Of a stretch of 64,000 bases of DNA, positions 1 through 7,646 are shown one piece after another (within the stretch, counting starts at the first letter, position 1; each line of letters starts with the position of its first letter). The stretch comes from Desulfoluna limicola (GTDB taxonomy: Bacteria; Desulfobacterota; Desulfobacteria; Desulfobacterales; Desulfolunaceae): NCBI RefSeq assembly GCF_021654575.1, contig NZ_AP024488.1, positions 6,041,501-6,105,500 of the forward strand. The letters are read 5' to 3'. The position numbers and the translations under genes are program-made. Below the pieces are notes generated by a model. The model did no database searches, was not told the DNA's origin, and was given only the letters and a program-made list of their open reading frames with translations.

Positions 1-168
1 TTTTTGACCCCCCCCGTGGGCGTCAACCTGTTCGTGGGCTGCAGCATCAGTGGCCTGTCCATCGAAAAACTCAGCGCGGCGGTGCTGCCGTTCCTGTTCA
101 CCATGGTATTGGCCCTTCTGGCCATCGTCTTTGTTCCTGGCCTTGCCCTCTGGCTGCCGGGTCTGTAA
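1..168 (+). CDS. dctM: TRAP transporter large permease (DctM), C-terminal fragment
   Basis: This is the last 55 residues of a gene that begins before the window. Translation in frame 1 gives LTPPVGVNLFVGCSISGLS, the well-known C-terminal signature of the DctM large permease of tripartite ATP-independent periplasmic transporters, followed by one hydrophobic helix and the end GLALWLPGL-stop. In the family this subunit forms the 12-helix channel that imports an organic acid or similar solute delivered by a periplasmic DctP protein. The substrate cannot be told from the fragment. The next gene on the same strand starts 536 bases later, after two repeat elements, so shared transcription is uncertain. 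Confidence 0.85.
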   Translation, partial: FLTPPVGVNLFVGCSISGLSIEKLSAAVLPFLFTMVLALLAIVFVPGLALWLPGL

Positions 169-202
169 GACGCGATATAGCACCGATGTCATATTAAAGT
201 TG

Positions 203-237
203 GCCTCCGGCGACCCTGCCGGGGGCCAAACTTTTGC
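203..237 (-). repeat. Family-A repeat end, partial copy
   Basis: One end plus the adjoining AAACTTTT arm of the dispersed GCCTCCGGCGGC family, here with one base change in the end sequence. No partner end is visible. It lies 34 bases after the dctM stop. The following stretch to 360 has a C-rich tract (about 282-298) and no gene. Confidence 0.6.
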
Positions 238-360
238 CTGATCTGAAAAGGTGGGTTTGACAACCAGAACTTGAACATCTCCCCCCCCATACCCCCCCTT
301 CTTCTTTTCAAGCAAGAAATTCGCATGCAATCTGATTAGGGAATGCTTCTTTTTGGTATT

Positions 361-455
361 AACCCGGCAACTTGATATATGAATCACCAGGTGGTGGAGA
401 TGACTGATTTAGAAGGGGTATACCGCCCCTCGACAGTCACACATTTAAACGCCGG
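361..455 (-). repeat. Family-B dispersed repeat, copy 1
   Basis: About 95 bases, read on the minus strand from CCGGCGTTTAAATG to TTGCCGGGTT. The same order of blocks occurs at 9915-10010, 34733-34828 and 44984-45081: GGTTAAATG, GACTGTCGA, a small GC hairpin, CTTCTAAATCA, TGGTGATTCA, TTGCCGGGTT. The ends are loosely inverted. It encodes no protein. Spacing to the next gene (705) is about 250 bases. Confidence 0.7.
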
Positions 456-494
456 CTTAAAAACGATTCAGCTCAACATGATTGTTGAAAAGAA

Positions 495-665
495 GCCTCC
501 GGCGGCAAGGTGTGCCACCTTGAAAGCAGGTTTCGGATGTGCTTTGCCCCTCGTTCCTCGGGACAAATCACATCCGCGTTTAATTCGCGCACTACCAGGG
601 AATATTTTTAACACCTGTTTATCAAACTTTTCAAAAGTTTGGCCCCCGGCAGGGCCGCCGGAGGC
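495..665 (+). repeat. Family-A repeat, complete copy
   Basis: A 171-base unit bounded by GCCTCCGGCGGC and GCCGCCGGAGGC, inverted copies of one another. Inside are AAGGTGTGCCACCTT (hairpin), then CGGATGTG...CACATCCG closing over the conserved loop CCTCGTTCCTCGGG, then the self-complementary AAACTTTTCAAAAGTTT. The right end is 39 bases before the next start codon. An upstream in-frame reading of the next gene runs into this element, which argues against the longer start. Confidence 0.85.
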
Positions 666-704
666 CTGCTTTTTCCATGCACTTTAACCATAGAAGGCAA
701 GACC

Positions 705-1943
705 ATGAACGTTTCCAGAAGCACATTATCCAGCGGAATTATCGGTATCACGGGCCATGTGGGTGCAGGCCATGTTCACAGCAACTTCGGATTTGTTCAG
801 GACGACTCGGCGGGTTTTGCCGTTACCGCCTCTCTTTTGCGTCAGGCCTTTCCCGTATGCACGACCATCTCTTCGGTGGATGCGGATATCGAGACCGGCA
901 TCGTCACCGTAAAAACAGAAGGTGGCGGCACGGGCTCCGCACAGGCCCGCAGGGGGATCACCCCATATGAAGCCACCCTGGGCCGCCTTGCCATTGGCAT
1001 GGACGCCATATACAGCCAGCATGTGGCATTTGCTGCCTTTGGACGCATCTACGGGCAGGGCGTTCTGGAATTGCCCGTGGCCCTTCAGACCGCCGCCTGC
1101 CTGGCCGTCGTTGATACCTTTGAAAAAAAATACCCCGGTGAGTTCGTCACAGGGGTTGAAGGCATGCCCGGAAAGGTCGGCAAGGTCATCGGGGCCGTTT
1201 TGGACATCGATTCGGTGCCCGTATCGGTGATGGCCATTATCAACGCCAGTGAGGGCGGCCTGGGCCCGGACGAAGACCTGGAAGGGAATATCCTGCTCGG
1301 GGACAAGGGGCGCGCCATGAAAGAGCTTGGCCTTGGCGCGATCCCCACCATCATCCTCGAGAGCAAGGCCTATGTGCCTGCCGCCTGCAAGGGGCAGGAG
1401 GTGGACAAGTTCTGGGTGCGAATGAACAAAGACGTGGACAACCGAACGGTCTACAACGCACTTGTCGACGGTGTCCGCGCCGCAGGTCTTCCCAGTACCC
1501 ACTCCGATGCGGCCTACCCCCGGGGGGCCGGTGACATGGCAACGGCAACAAGGGAGCTGGGGGAGCGGATTGTTGAATTGGGCACCGCCTTGTCCCAGGC
1601 AACCACGGCACGGGAAAAAGTGCGCATCGTCGGTGAGCTGGCCATTCTCGTCAGCCAGGACGCGGGCGGGGTCACCTTCATGTCCTCTGATCTCCACAAT
1701 GTGGTGGGCGGCGGAGGCATTATGCCCGGCATGTCTGCCGTTCTCTCCATGACCGTTTCGGAACAGAGCATCAGGACCTGGAAGATTCCGGTCTTTACGG
1801 CCCAGGATTCCGAGAACTACCTGGCGATTCTTCAAAAGACGCTTCCCATCCTTGCCTCCGGCATTGAACAGGCCCGAAAAGAGATGGATGAACGATGCGC
1901 CTTCCAGGAGGATTCGTTTACTTTTCTGTTCTCCCAGGAATAG
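705..1943 (+). CDS. Conserved-looking hypothetical protein next to TRAP permease
   Basis: A 412-residue soluble protein that I do not recognise. The ATG at 705 follows AGAAGG, and upstream sequence belongs to a repeat element, so this start is preferred. The N-terminus (GIIGITGHVGAGHVHSNFG) is glycine- and histidine-rich. Further on are DIETGIVTVKTEGGGTGSA, GVEGMPGKVGKVIGAVLDID and SDLHNVVGGGGIMPGMSAV. No signal peptide or membrane helix is visible, so it is probably cytoplasmic. The repeated glycine loops with conserved-looking His, Asp and Glu suggest an enzyme, possibly acting on the TRAP solute, but that is inference from position only. No domain name is offered. Confidence 0.75.
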   Translation: MNVSRSTLSSGIIGITGHVGAGHVHSNFGFVQDDSAGFAVTASLLRQAFPVCTTISSVDADIETGIVTVKTEGGGTGSAQARRGITPYEATLGRLAIGMDAIYSQHVAFAAFGRIYGQGVLELPVALQTAACLAVVDTFEKKYPGEFVTGVEGMPGKVGKVIGAVLDIDSVPVSVMAIINASEGGLGPDEDLEGNILLGDKGRAMKELGLGAIPTIILESKAYVPAACKGQEVDKFWVRMNKDVDNRTVYNALVDGVRAAGLPSTHSDAAYPRGAGDMATATRELGERIVELGTALSQATTAREKVRIVGELAILVSQDAGGVTFMSSDLHNVVGGGGIMPGMSAVLSMTVSEQSIRTWKIPVFTAQDSENYLAILQKTLPILASGIEQARKEMDERCAFQEDSFTFLFSQE

Positions 1944-1961
1944 GGATCACTTATCAGGGAT

Positions 1962-2493
1962 GCCTCCGGCGGCAAGGTGGGGGCACCTTGAAACCCTGTG
2001 GCAAATGCTTTGAACCCTCGTTCCTCGGGCCCAGAGCATTTGCATGCGGGCTTTGTCCGTGGCGTCACAGCGGTGATTATTCAAGCCGTCTTCCCCGGCT
2101 GTCAGTCACGCGAGGCTAAATGAACTGCCTGGTATGTAAGGTGACATGCTGGCCTTCGAGGGCCCGGATGACCGGGGGTCCATGTGTGGATTCCGGTAAT
2201 ACTCGATGTTGAGTTTTACCGGAATAACCCCGGGGGCAAGCTGGGGGTACCTTGAAACCCTGTGCAAATGCTTTGAACCCTCGTTCCTCGGGCCCAGAGC
2301 ATTTGCATGCGGGCTTTGTCCGTGGCGTCACAGCGGTGATTATTCAGGCCGTCTTTCACGGCTGTCAGTCACGCGAGGCTATATGAACTGCCTGGTATGT
2401 AAGGTGGCATGCTGGCCTTCGAGGGCCCGGATGACCGGGGATCCATGTGTGGATTCCCGCGCTGTTCGATCGTGATTTTTACCGGAATAACTC
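1962..2493 (+). repeat. Tandem duplication (unit about 263 bp) starting with a family-A end
   Basis: Two head-to-tail copies, about 1962-2229 and 2230-2493, offset by 262-264 bases. Each has CCTTGAAACCCTGTG, the loop CCCTCGTTCCTCGGGCCC flanked by AAATGCT/AGCATTT arms, GCGGGCTTTGTCCGTGGC, CAGTCACGCGAGGCTA, TGAACTGCCTGGTATGTAAG, CCTTCGAGGGCCCGGATGAC and a TTTTACCGGAATAAC end. The first copy keeps the GCCTCCGGCGGC end; the second has a changed version. They differ at a few percent of positions. No gene is visible within. Confidence 0.8.
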
Positions 2494-2679
2494 CTCGAAA
2501 CCTTAGGGCGAATGCCTTATGGGCCTTCCTGGATGGCTCCCGCATACATTCTCCTTAGGCTGAGGGCAGCCATCATGCTGTCGCTCAGTTGCCCCTTGTG
2601 CTGTCGGTTGAATCCTGGCGGCGCCCTATTTTGCATGATTTCAAGGCCCCTTTCCGGGGGGGGGGGCAATACCTCACTC

Positions 2680-2723
2680 ATTCGCAACCAGCTTTCAAGG
2701 TGGCACATCTTGCCGCCGGAGGC
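2680..2723 (-). repeat. Family-A repeat end, partial copy
   Basis: Reads CAACCAGCTTTCAAGG, a GGTGGCACATCTTGCC hairpin and GCCGCCGGAGGC. It is one half of a family-A unit. A run of ten G occurs just before it (about 2657-2666). From 2494 to 2680 nothing else is recognisable. Confidence 0.6.
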
Positions 2724-2835
2724 CTTCTGAATAGTTCCCTCCTTTTTTAGCCTTCCCCCATCGTTCTCCTGTTTGATCTGTTATTTATGCTTAAAAACAT
2801 ATCGCCTTTTCAAGGCTGTTTAATGGAATCGAATT

Positions 2836-3031
2836 GACCTTTCCCTTAGGGGAAGGTTTACGGTTCTGGTCGCGATGACTTTCCCCTATAGGGGAAGGCT
2901 TGCTCGTTAAGCCCAATACAGTTGGAAAGCCTACATCTTGGAATAGATTGAAACAGGCCTCAAGGCCTGTTTGGCAAACCCACTCTTTCAGGTCAGGTAA
3001 AAGGTCGGCCCCCGGCAGGGACGCCGGAGGC
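2836..3031 (+). repeat. Family-A repeat with variable-hairpin module (copy 1 of 4)
   Basis: Begins with GGTTTACGGTTCTGG and the short hairpin TTTCCCCTATAGGGGAA, then GCTTGCTCGTTAAGCCCAAT, then CCTGTTTGGCAAACC and the right end GGGACGCCGGAGGC. Flanks match the elements at 22234, 38992 and 47990, whereas the hairpin stem sequence is different. A second copy of the same hairpin sequence (CCCTTAGGGGAAGG) precedes it at about 2842. The left GCC end is not recognisable. The right end is 74 bases before the MATE start. Confidence 0.65.
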
Positions 3032-3105
3032 GACCTTGATCTCAATAGGTACGGGTTATGTATATTGGGGGTAGATTTCCATTAGGTGATATAAGGGGTG
3101 GTTCG

Positions 3106-4428
3106 GTGACAGAAAAGGACATTGCAAATCAATTCAGCAGGTATGTGATCCCATCCATGATGTCCATGGTCCTGGTTGGTATGTACATGATCGTGGATGG
3201 CTACTTCCTATGCCGGGCCATGGGCGATGACGGGTTGACGGCAATCAACCTGGCGTGGCCCATGGTGGCTCTGATGACAGCCATCGGCACCGGGATCGGG
3301 ACAGGGGGATCAATCATCATGACCATCCGAGGTTCCGGCGGTGATGAGGAAGGCGCGTTGCGCGCCAAGTCGTCAACCCTGGTTCTCCTGCTGGGGATAT
3401 CTGTTCTGCTTATTCCGGTTTATTATTTTCTGGTCGGCGATGCGCTGTCGCTTCTGGGCGCCAGGGGGAAGATTCACGAGTATGGATACAATTACATGCT
3501 CGTGATTACCTTTGGGGCGGTTTTTCAGGTGATGGGGGCCGGGCTTGTACCGGTCATAAAAAATATCGGTATGCCGGTCTACTCCATGGTGATGATGGTT
3601 GTCGGGATGGTGATCAACATCGCTTTGGATGCCTATTTTATGCTGGGCCTGGGGCTGGGGTTGGAGGGAATCGCCTGGGCGACCTGTATTGCTCAGGCCG
3701 TCGTTGCGGCCATGGGCATTGGCCCTGTTCTGAAATCGAAACTCGGCCCCAAATGGTATCTGCTTGAGAGAAAAACAACGGCCGAATTGATCAAGATCGG
3801 CATGTCCCCATTTGGGCTGACCATGGCGCCTGCCATTGTGATTGTGTTCACCAACTATCAGTGTCTTCGCTATGGCGGGAATGCCGCTGTGGCAGTCTAT
3901 ACGGTCATGTCCTATGCCGCGTATTTCATTTACAGCATCATGCAGGGCCTCGCTGACGGGGTTCAGCCCCTCATCAGCCATTGCACGGGGGCAAAAGACC
4001 ACAAGGGCTTGGGGGGGGTGCTGAGGAAGGGGTTGGCACTGGGGCTTGCCCTCGGCGGGTCGTTTATGGCCGTCTTTTATCTGGCCCGGTACCAGTTTCC
4101 CATCGTTTACGGGGTGTCACACGACGTCGCCATTCAGTGCATGCCGGCCATGGTGGCTGTTGCCGTTTCTGCGCCGTTTGTTGTCGTTGCCAGGCTCATG
4201 TCCGCCTGTTTCTATGCCATGGATGACGGAAGAAATGCCTCGATCCTTGTGTACGCCGACCCCTTTATTTTTACGCCCTTCTTTCTGGTGACGCTGCCCA
4301 TGGTTATGGGCGTGAAGGGGATCTGGTTTGCCTACCCGGCAACCCAGGTTGCCCTGACGGCCCTGGCCCTGGTGTTGAAAAGCATGGGCGGGGGTGTGCA
4401 AAGGACGTACATGCCAAATCCCTTGTAG
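3106..4428 (+). CDS. MATE family efflux transporter
   Basis: A 440-residue inner-membrane protein with about twelve hydrophobic helices in two similar halves, as in the MATE (multi-antimicrobial extrusion) family, which exports cationic drugs or metabolites by Na+ or H+ antiport. The first helix region contains the family-like VIPSMMSMVLVGMYMIVDGY and the sixth VMMVVGMVINIALDAYFM. The start chosen is GTG 3106, 7 bases after AAGGGGTGG; an ATG at 3058 in frame has no good ribosome site. It stands alone between repeat-filled gaps. The substrate is not predictable. It could also be called a DinF/NorM-type transporter. Confidence 0.85.
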   Translation: MTEKDIANQFSRYVIPSMMSMVLVGMYMIVDGYFLCRAMGDDGLTAINLAWPMVALMTAIGTGIGTGGSIIMTIRGSGGDEEGALRAKSSTLVLLLGISVLLIPVYYFLVGDALSLLGARGKIHEYGYNYMLVITFGAVFQVMGAGLVPVIKNIGMPVYSMVMMVVGMVINIALDAYFMLGLGLGLEGIAWATCIAQAVVAAMGIGPVLKSKLGPKWYLLERKTTAELIKIGMSPFGLTMAPAIVIVFTNYQCLRYGGNAAVAVYTVMSYAAYFIYSIMQGLADGVQPLISHCTGAKDHKGLGGVLRKGLALGLALGGSFMAVFYLARYQFPIVYGVSHDVAIQCMPAMVAVAVSAPFVVVARLMSACFYAMDDGRNASILVYADPFIFTPFFLVTLPMVMGVKGIWFAYPATQVALTALALVLKSMGGGVQRTYMPNPL

Positions 4429-4530
4429 CGCGCCATGGTGCCCTAACGCCACCGGCGGCACTTTCGGTGGTATGGGGCTGACGCGTGTGACAAGCTGGTT
4501 TTATGCATGATGTCAGGGTTGCGCTAAATG

Positions 4531-4634
4531 AAAGGCGGATGTGGATTGGCGAGGACCAGGGGGCAACGCATATCCGCTGCCTGCTTTCAAGGTGTTTTGA
4601 CTGAACTGGCTTCGCCACCCTTGCCGCCGGAGGC
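4531..4634 (-). repeat. Family-A repeat, half copy
   Basis: Minus-strand copy of the module GCCTCCGGCGGCAAGGGTGG, GAAGCCAGTTCAGTC, CCTTGAAAGCAGG and the GCGGATATGC...CATCCGCC hairpin. The second half of the unit is absent. It begins about 100 bases after the MATE stop. Confidence 0.7.
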
Positions 4635-5212
4635 GGCCCTTGGTGTTGCTTTTGGCCTCCGGGTTGCTTCATCAACACTGTCCGAAAGATCTCTGGCGCA
4701 AGCAGGGCGTTTTTTTTTCTGGTAACGGTTGTTGTCTCTCAGGTTTGGCTCCCCTCATCTCGTCGATCAGCTGGGCAGTGTGTGCTCCTTTTTCTGGGCC
4801 GTTCAGGTCGGTACTCCCCATCAAAGCGCCTTTGCGCACTCTTCAGCCCCGCGATGTTACAACGGTGCCTTAGCGGAGGGCCAGCGGTTCTGAACCCATG
4901 CATTTCCTGTCAAAATCTTCCGTACCCCGCAGTGTTTTAAGGCTCTCTTCAGGCAGGTTCGCCTTCCCCCCCCCCCTTAAAAAAACGGTGTGCCGGCCCA
5001 CGCTGGTTTTCTTTCGCAGGCTGTGTGCTCTCGACAGATGGCCATGGCTTTTTCGGGCCAAGTCAGATTGTTTTCTCTCTTGAGATGTATTTGAATTTTT
5101 ATTTTTTCTTGTCGTTAAGGATTGAGGAATATGTATTCGCTGATGTGGTGTGGTGTTTAAGTGTCATTAAACTAAGCTCTTGGGTTGTATTTCGGCCAGA
5201 ATATAAAACATG
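4635..5212. other. Gap without a recognisable gene
   Basis: I found no convincing gene or RNA in these 578 bases. There is a run of nine C (about 4968-4976) followed by TTAAAAAAACGG, and the stretch 5090-5212 is AT-rich relative to the window, consistent with a promoter region for the cluster that starts at 5296. Confidence 0.5.
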
Positions 5213-5241
5213 TTTACAAAGGTATTCATGTGTCATACATT
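5213..5241 (+). promoter_or_regulatory. Candidate sigma-70-type promoter for the pspA-flotillin cluster
   Basis: TTTACA (5213-5218) and TACATT (5236-5241) are separated by 17 bases, in an AT-rich segment 54 bases before the ATG at 5296. It matches the consensus at 5/6 and 4/6 positions. This is a pattern match only. Confidence 0.4.
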
Positions 5242-5295
5242 GATTTGTGGGTCTTTTGATTACTTCCCTCCAAACAGAAAGAAACGGGGGCCGCT

Positions 5296-5805
5296 ATGTC
5301 ACCTAAGACAGTACCCTTCAGTGTCCGCATTACGGACGAAGATGCCGAATTCTTAAGTCGGCTTGATTTTAAAGACGCCAAAACACCCAGTGACAGATTC
5401 AGGGCGCTTATCGCGGAGAAACGAGCCGCGGAGAACGGGATTGAAGGCTATCAGGCGTGGTTTGATGAGGTCGCGAGGATGATGCGGCCGGTTGTTCACA
5501 AAATCCGCGCCGATGAGCTTGCATCAGGTCTCTCCTCAGAGCTCGTCAAGCGCTCCTTTGAATGGCTTCCTGACCTTTTTGCCTATTTTCTCTCGTATGT
5601 GTCTGAACAGGAGAAGGGCTCTCCTGTCGTCTTGCGTGAACTTGAGATGGGGCTTCACGAACGAATAACCAGGGTGTTTGAAGGGACGCTTCAGATGGGT
5701 GCTTCGGATTGGCGATCCTGCTACGACCCGGAGCAGATCAAACCACGCATCGCATCAACCATGGATTTGTCTTCGTTGATGCAGGAAATCATGATTCGAA
5801 AGTAA
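5296..5805 (+). CDS. Hypothetical protein with ribbon-helix-helix-like N-terminus
   Basis: A 169-residue cytoplasmic protein with no recognised family. Residues 5-45 (VPFSVRITDEDAEFLSRLDF, then TPSDRFRALIAEKRA) resemble the strand-helix-helix pattern of RHH DNA-binding or antitoxin-type proteins. The rest is predicted helical, with WFDEVARMMRP and YFLSYVSEQEKGS. The ATG follows AAACGGGGGCC. It is the first gene after a candidate promoter, 136 bases ahead of pspA on the same strand, with only a degenerate repeat between. That makes it a candidate regulator or partner of the membrane-stress genes downstream; this is inference. Confidence 0.7.
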   Translation: MSPKTVPFSVRITDEDAEFLSRLDFKDAKTPSDRFRALIAEKRAAENGIEGYQAWFDEVARMMRPVVHKIRADELASGLSSELVKRSFEWLPDLFAYFLSYVSEQEKGSPVVLRELEMGLHERITRVFEGTLQMGASDWRSCYDPEQIKPRIASTMDLSSLMQEIMIRK

Positions 5806-5828
5806 CGATCCACTGGTGTCTCTGGTGG

Positions 5829-5892
5829 CCCTTCCGAGGGGCAACGTGCCTCGGCTATCTGCTATCAAGGTGGCACACCTTGCTTCCGGAGA
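5829..5892 (-). repeat. Degenerate family-A half copy
   Basis: Contains CTATCAAGGTGGCACACCTTGC and a decayed end (TTCCGGAG instead of CGCCGGAGGC), preceded by CCGAGGGGCAACGTGCCTCGG. It lies between the RHH-like gene and pspA. Confidence 0.5.
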
Positions 5893-5941
5893 GAGTTATT
5901 TGGGCGCTGAATCGTTGCATTCGAAAAAAAGGAGATGAGTG

Positions 5942-6628
5942 ATGAGTGAACGACTTTGGAAGCGGGTGGGCCGTATTGTCAGCGGCAGTGTGAATTCAAT
6001 TGTCTCTTCCATAGAGGGTGCCGTGCCTGAGAGCGTCATGGAGGAGTCGATCCGTGACGTGGAGAGCGCCATGGAGGATGTCCGCGACGAGCTTGGGAAA
6101 GTGGTGGCAGGAAAGCACCTGGCGAACAAACGACTGATGACCATGAACCAGAAATACGAGGATCTCACCGGCCAGATTGAACTTGCTGTTCGGGAGAACC
6201 GGGACGATTTGGCCGAGGTGGCCATCGGCAAGCAGATGGACATTGAAGCCCAGATCCCCATTCTGGAGGCAACCATTGCTGACAGTGCTGCCCAGGAAAA
6301 AGAGCTTGAGGGGTATATCAGCGCACTGAAGGCCCAGAAACGTGAGATGGAAGAGGTGTTGACTCAATATCGCGATGCAGCAAAGGCTGCTTCCGGTGAA
6401 GGCACTGATGCGTCATCTGCTGCCCCCGCGTCAGGGGGGGTGGAGAAGCGGGTGGCCGGTGCTCAGGCAACGTTTGACCGGGTGGCGGCAAAGGCGGGAG
6501 GCGGGATGATGGCCTCCGGTGACACGCGAAATGAAGCGGTGAAGCTGGCTGAGCTCGAAGAGATGGCACGTCGCAACAGGGTTCAGGAACGTTTGGCAGC
6601 CATCAAGGGTGAGGGGCGGAATGGTTGA
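5942..6628 (+). CDS. pspA: PspA/IM30 family membrane-stress protein
   Basis: A 228-residue protein, almost entirely charged coiled coil, of the PspA/Vipp1 (IM30) family. In that family it binds the inner leaflet of the cytoplasmic membrane, oligomerises and preserves proton-motive force under envelope stress. The N-terminal amphipathic stretch (ERLWKRVGRIVSGSVNSIVS) and the helices with SIRDVESAMEDVRDELGKV fit the family, and length is typical. ATG 5942 lies 8 bases after AAAAAGGAGA; the GTG just before is less well placed. The stop overlaps the next start by 8 bases, so the next gene is translationally coupled. PspF/PspB/PspC are absent; the partners here are YqiJ- and flotillin-like. Confidence 0.85.
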   Translation: MSERLWKRVGRIVSGSVNSIVSSIEGAVPESVMEESIRDVESAMEDVRDELGKVVAGKHLANKRLMTMNQKYEDLTGQIELAVRENRDDLAEVAIGKQMDIEAQIPILEATIADSAAQEKELEGYISALKAQKREMEEVLTQYRDAAKAASGEGTDASSAAPASGGVEKRVAGAQATFDRVAAKAGGGMMASGDTRNEAVKLAELEEMARRNRVQERLAAIKGEGRNG

Positions 6629-7286
6629 GTTGCTTCTTCACCCCGCCAACATGCCCTTTACCGTGGCCCTTGCCCTGATGCTCTGCATTACCTTTATTGA
6701 AGGGGCCGGGTCGGTGTTGGGGTTCGGGTTTTCCGAATACCTGGACAACATGGTTCCGGATCTCGATACCTCTGTGGACCTGGACGCTCCCGATGTGGAT
6801 GCCGGCTCGGTCTTCACGAGGCTTTTCGGGTGGATGGGGATCAAGGGCGTGCCTCTTTTGATCCTCGTCGTTGTCTTTTTAACCTCCTTCGGCCTGGTTG
6901 GCTTGACCATTCAGTCTGTGGCCCAAGGAGTGATGGGTTTTTATCTTCCCGCCGTAGTTGCTTCACTTGGAGCCTTGGTCGGAACGATTCCTGTGGTGAA
7001 GGTGTTCGGCAGGTCTTTTGCCCGTTTCTTTCCCAAGGATGAGACCGAAGCGGTTTCTGAGAAAAGCTATATCGGCAAGGTGGCCTACATCACCGTCGGG
7101 CATGCAAGGGTTGGGTCTCCCGCCCAGGCCAAGCTTAAGGATCGGTATGGGACCTCCCACTACATCATGGTGGAACCTGACATGGCCGGGGAGGAGTTCG
7201 ACCAGGGGGATGCCGTTCTTATTGTGCGGCAGATGGGAGCGGTGTATGGCGCCATACGAAATACCGCGGAAGAGCTTGAGACCTGA
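6621..7286 (+). CDS. YqiJ-like inner-membrane protein with OB-fold (DUF1449-type)
   Basis: A 221-residue protein with hydrophobic segments near residues 7-27, 70-95 and 97-120, then a soluble C-terminal domain (SYIGKVAYITVGHARVGSPA, later GDAVLIVRQMGAVYGAIRN) that looks like the OB-fold of NfeD/YqiJ proteins. In E. coli and others, yqiJ sits beside the flotillin gene yqiK, exactly as here. The family is thought to assist flotillin membrane domains; the molecular role is not settled. ATG 6621 is preceded by GAGGGG and overlaps the pspA stop, indicating one operon. Confidence 0.8.
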   Translation: MVELLLHPANMPFTVALALMLCITFIEGAGSVLGFGFSEYLDNMVPDLDTSVDLDAPDVDAGSVFTRLFGWMGIKGVPLLILVVVFLTSFGLVGLTIQSVAQGVMGFYLPAVVASLGALVGTIPVVKVFGRSFARFFPKDETEAVSEKSYIGKVAYITVGHARVGSPAQAKLKDRYGTSHYIMVEPDMAGEEFDQGDAVLIVRQMGAVYGAIRNTAEELET

Positions 7287-7361
7287 AACAGTGGGCACCT
7301 TGATTACAACCATTCAGCTCAACAAACGAAGGCCTTCTGTGGTCACTGCTCGGAAAAAATT

Positions 7362-7550
7362 GCCTCCGGCGACAAGGGTGGCGAAGCCACATTAGGCAAA
7401 ATACCTTGAAAGCAGGTTGCACATGCGCTTCGCCCTTCGTTCCTCGGGTAAATCACATCCGCCTGCAAGCATGGATTTCGCGGGTTTTTTCATGAAAACC
7501 TGTTTGTCTAACGTTTCAAAAGTTTGGCCCCCGGCAGGGCCGCCGGAGGC
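7362..7550 (+). repeat. Family-A repeat, complete copy
   Basis: A 189-base unit bounded by GCCTCCGGCGAC and GCCGCCGGAGGC. It includes AAGGGTGGCGAAGCCACATT, CCTTGAAAGCAGG, the CCTTCGTTCCTCGGG loop and CAAAAGTTTGGCCCCCGGCA. It separates the yqiJ-like gene from the flotillin gene, so it is either transcribed within the operon or splits it. The remaining bases of the 7287-7646 gap show nothing further. Confidence 0.85.
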
Positions 7551-7646
7551 ATCGCTGAATAGTTACCCTTCAGATGGGTTTATTTTCATTAACGCAGCGG
7601 CTGGCTTGTCAATGGCGCAGCCGAAGAATTATTTCAGGAGGAGTGC

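Noticed and set aside
726-1835. Long open frame on the minus strand (369 codons) opposite the 412-residue protein
   Set aside because: It has no ribosome site, its composition is His/Gly-rich as expected for the antisense of a GC-biased gene, and the plus-strand protein has better start and codon pattern.
5900-5941. Possible sigma-54 promoter (TGGGCGC...TTGCA) before pspA
   Set aside because: The spacing between the GG and GC elements is 12 instead of 10 bases, and the segment is inside a short intergenic region of an operon.
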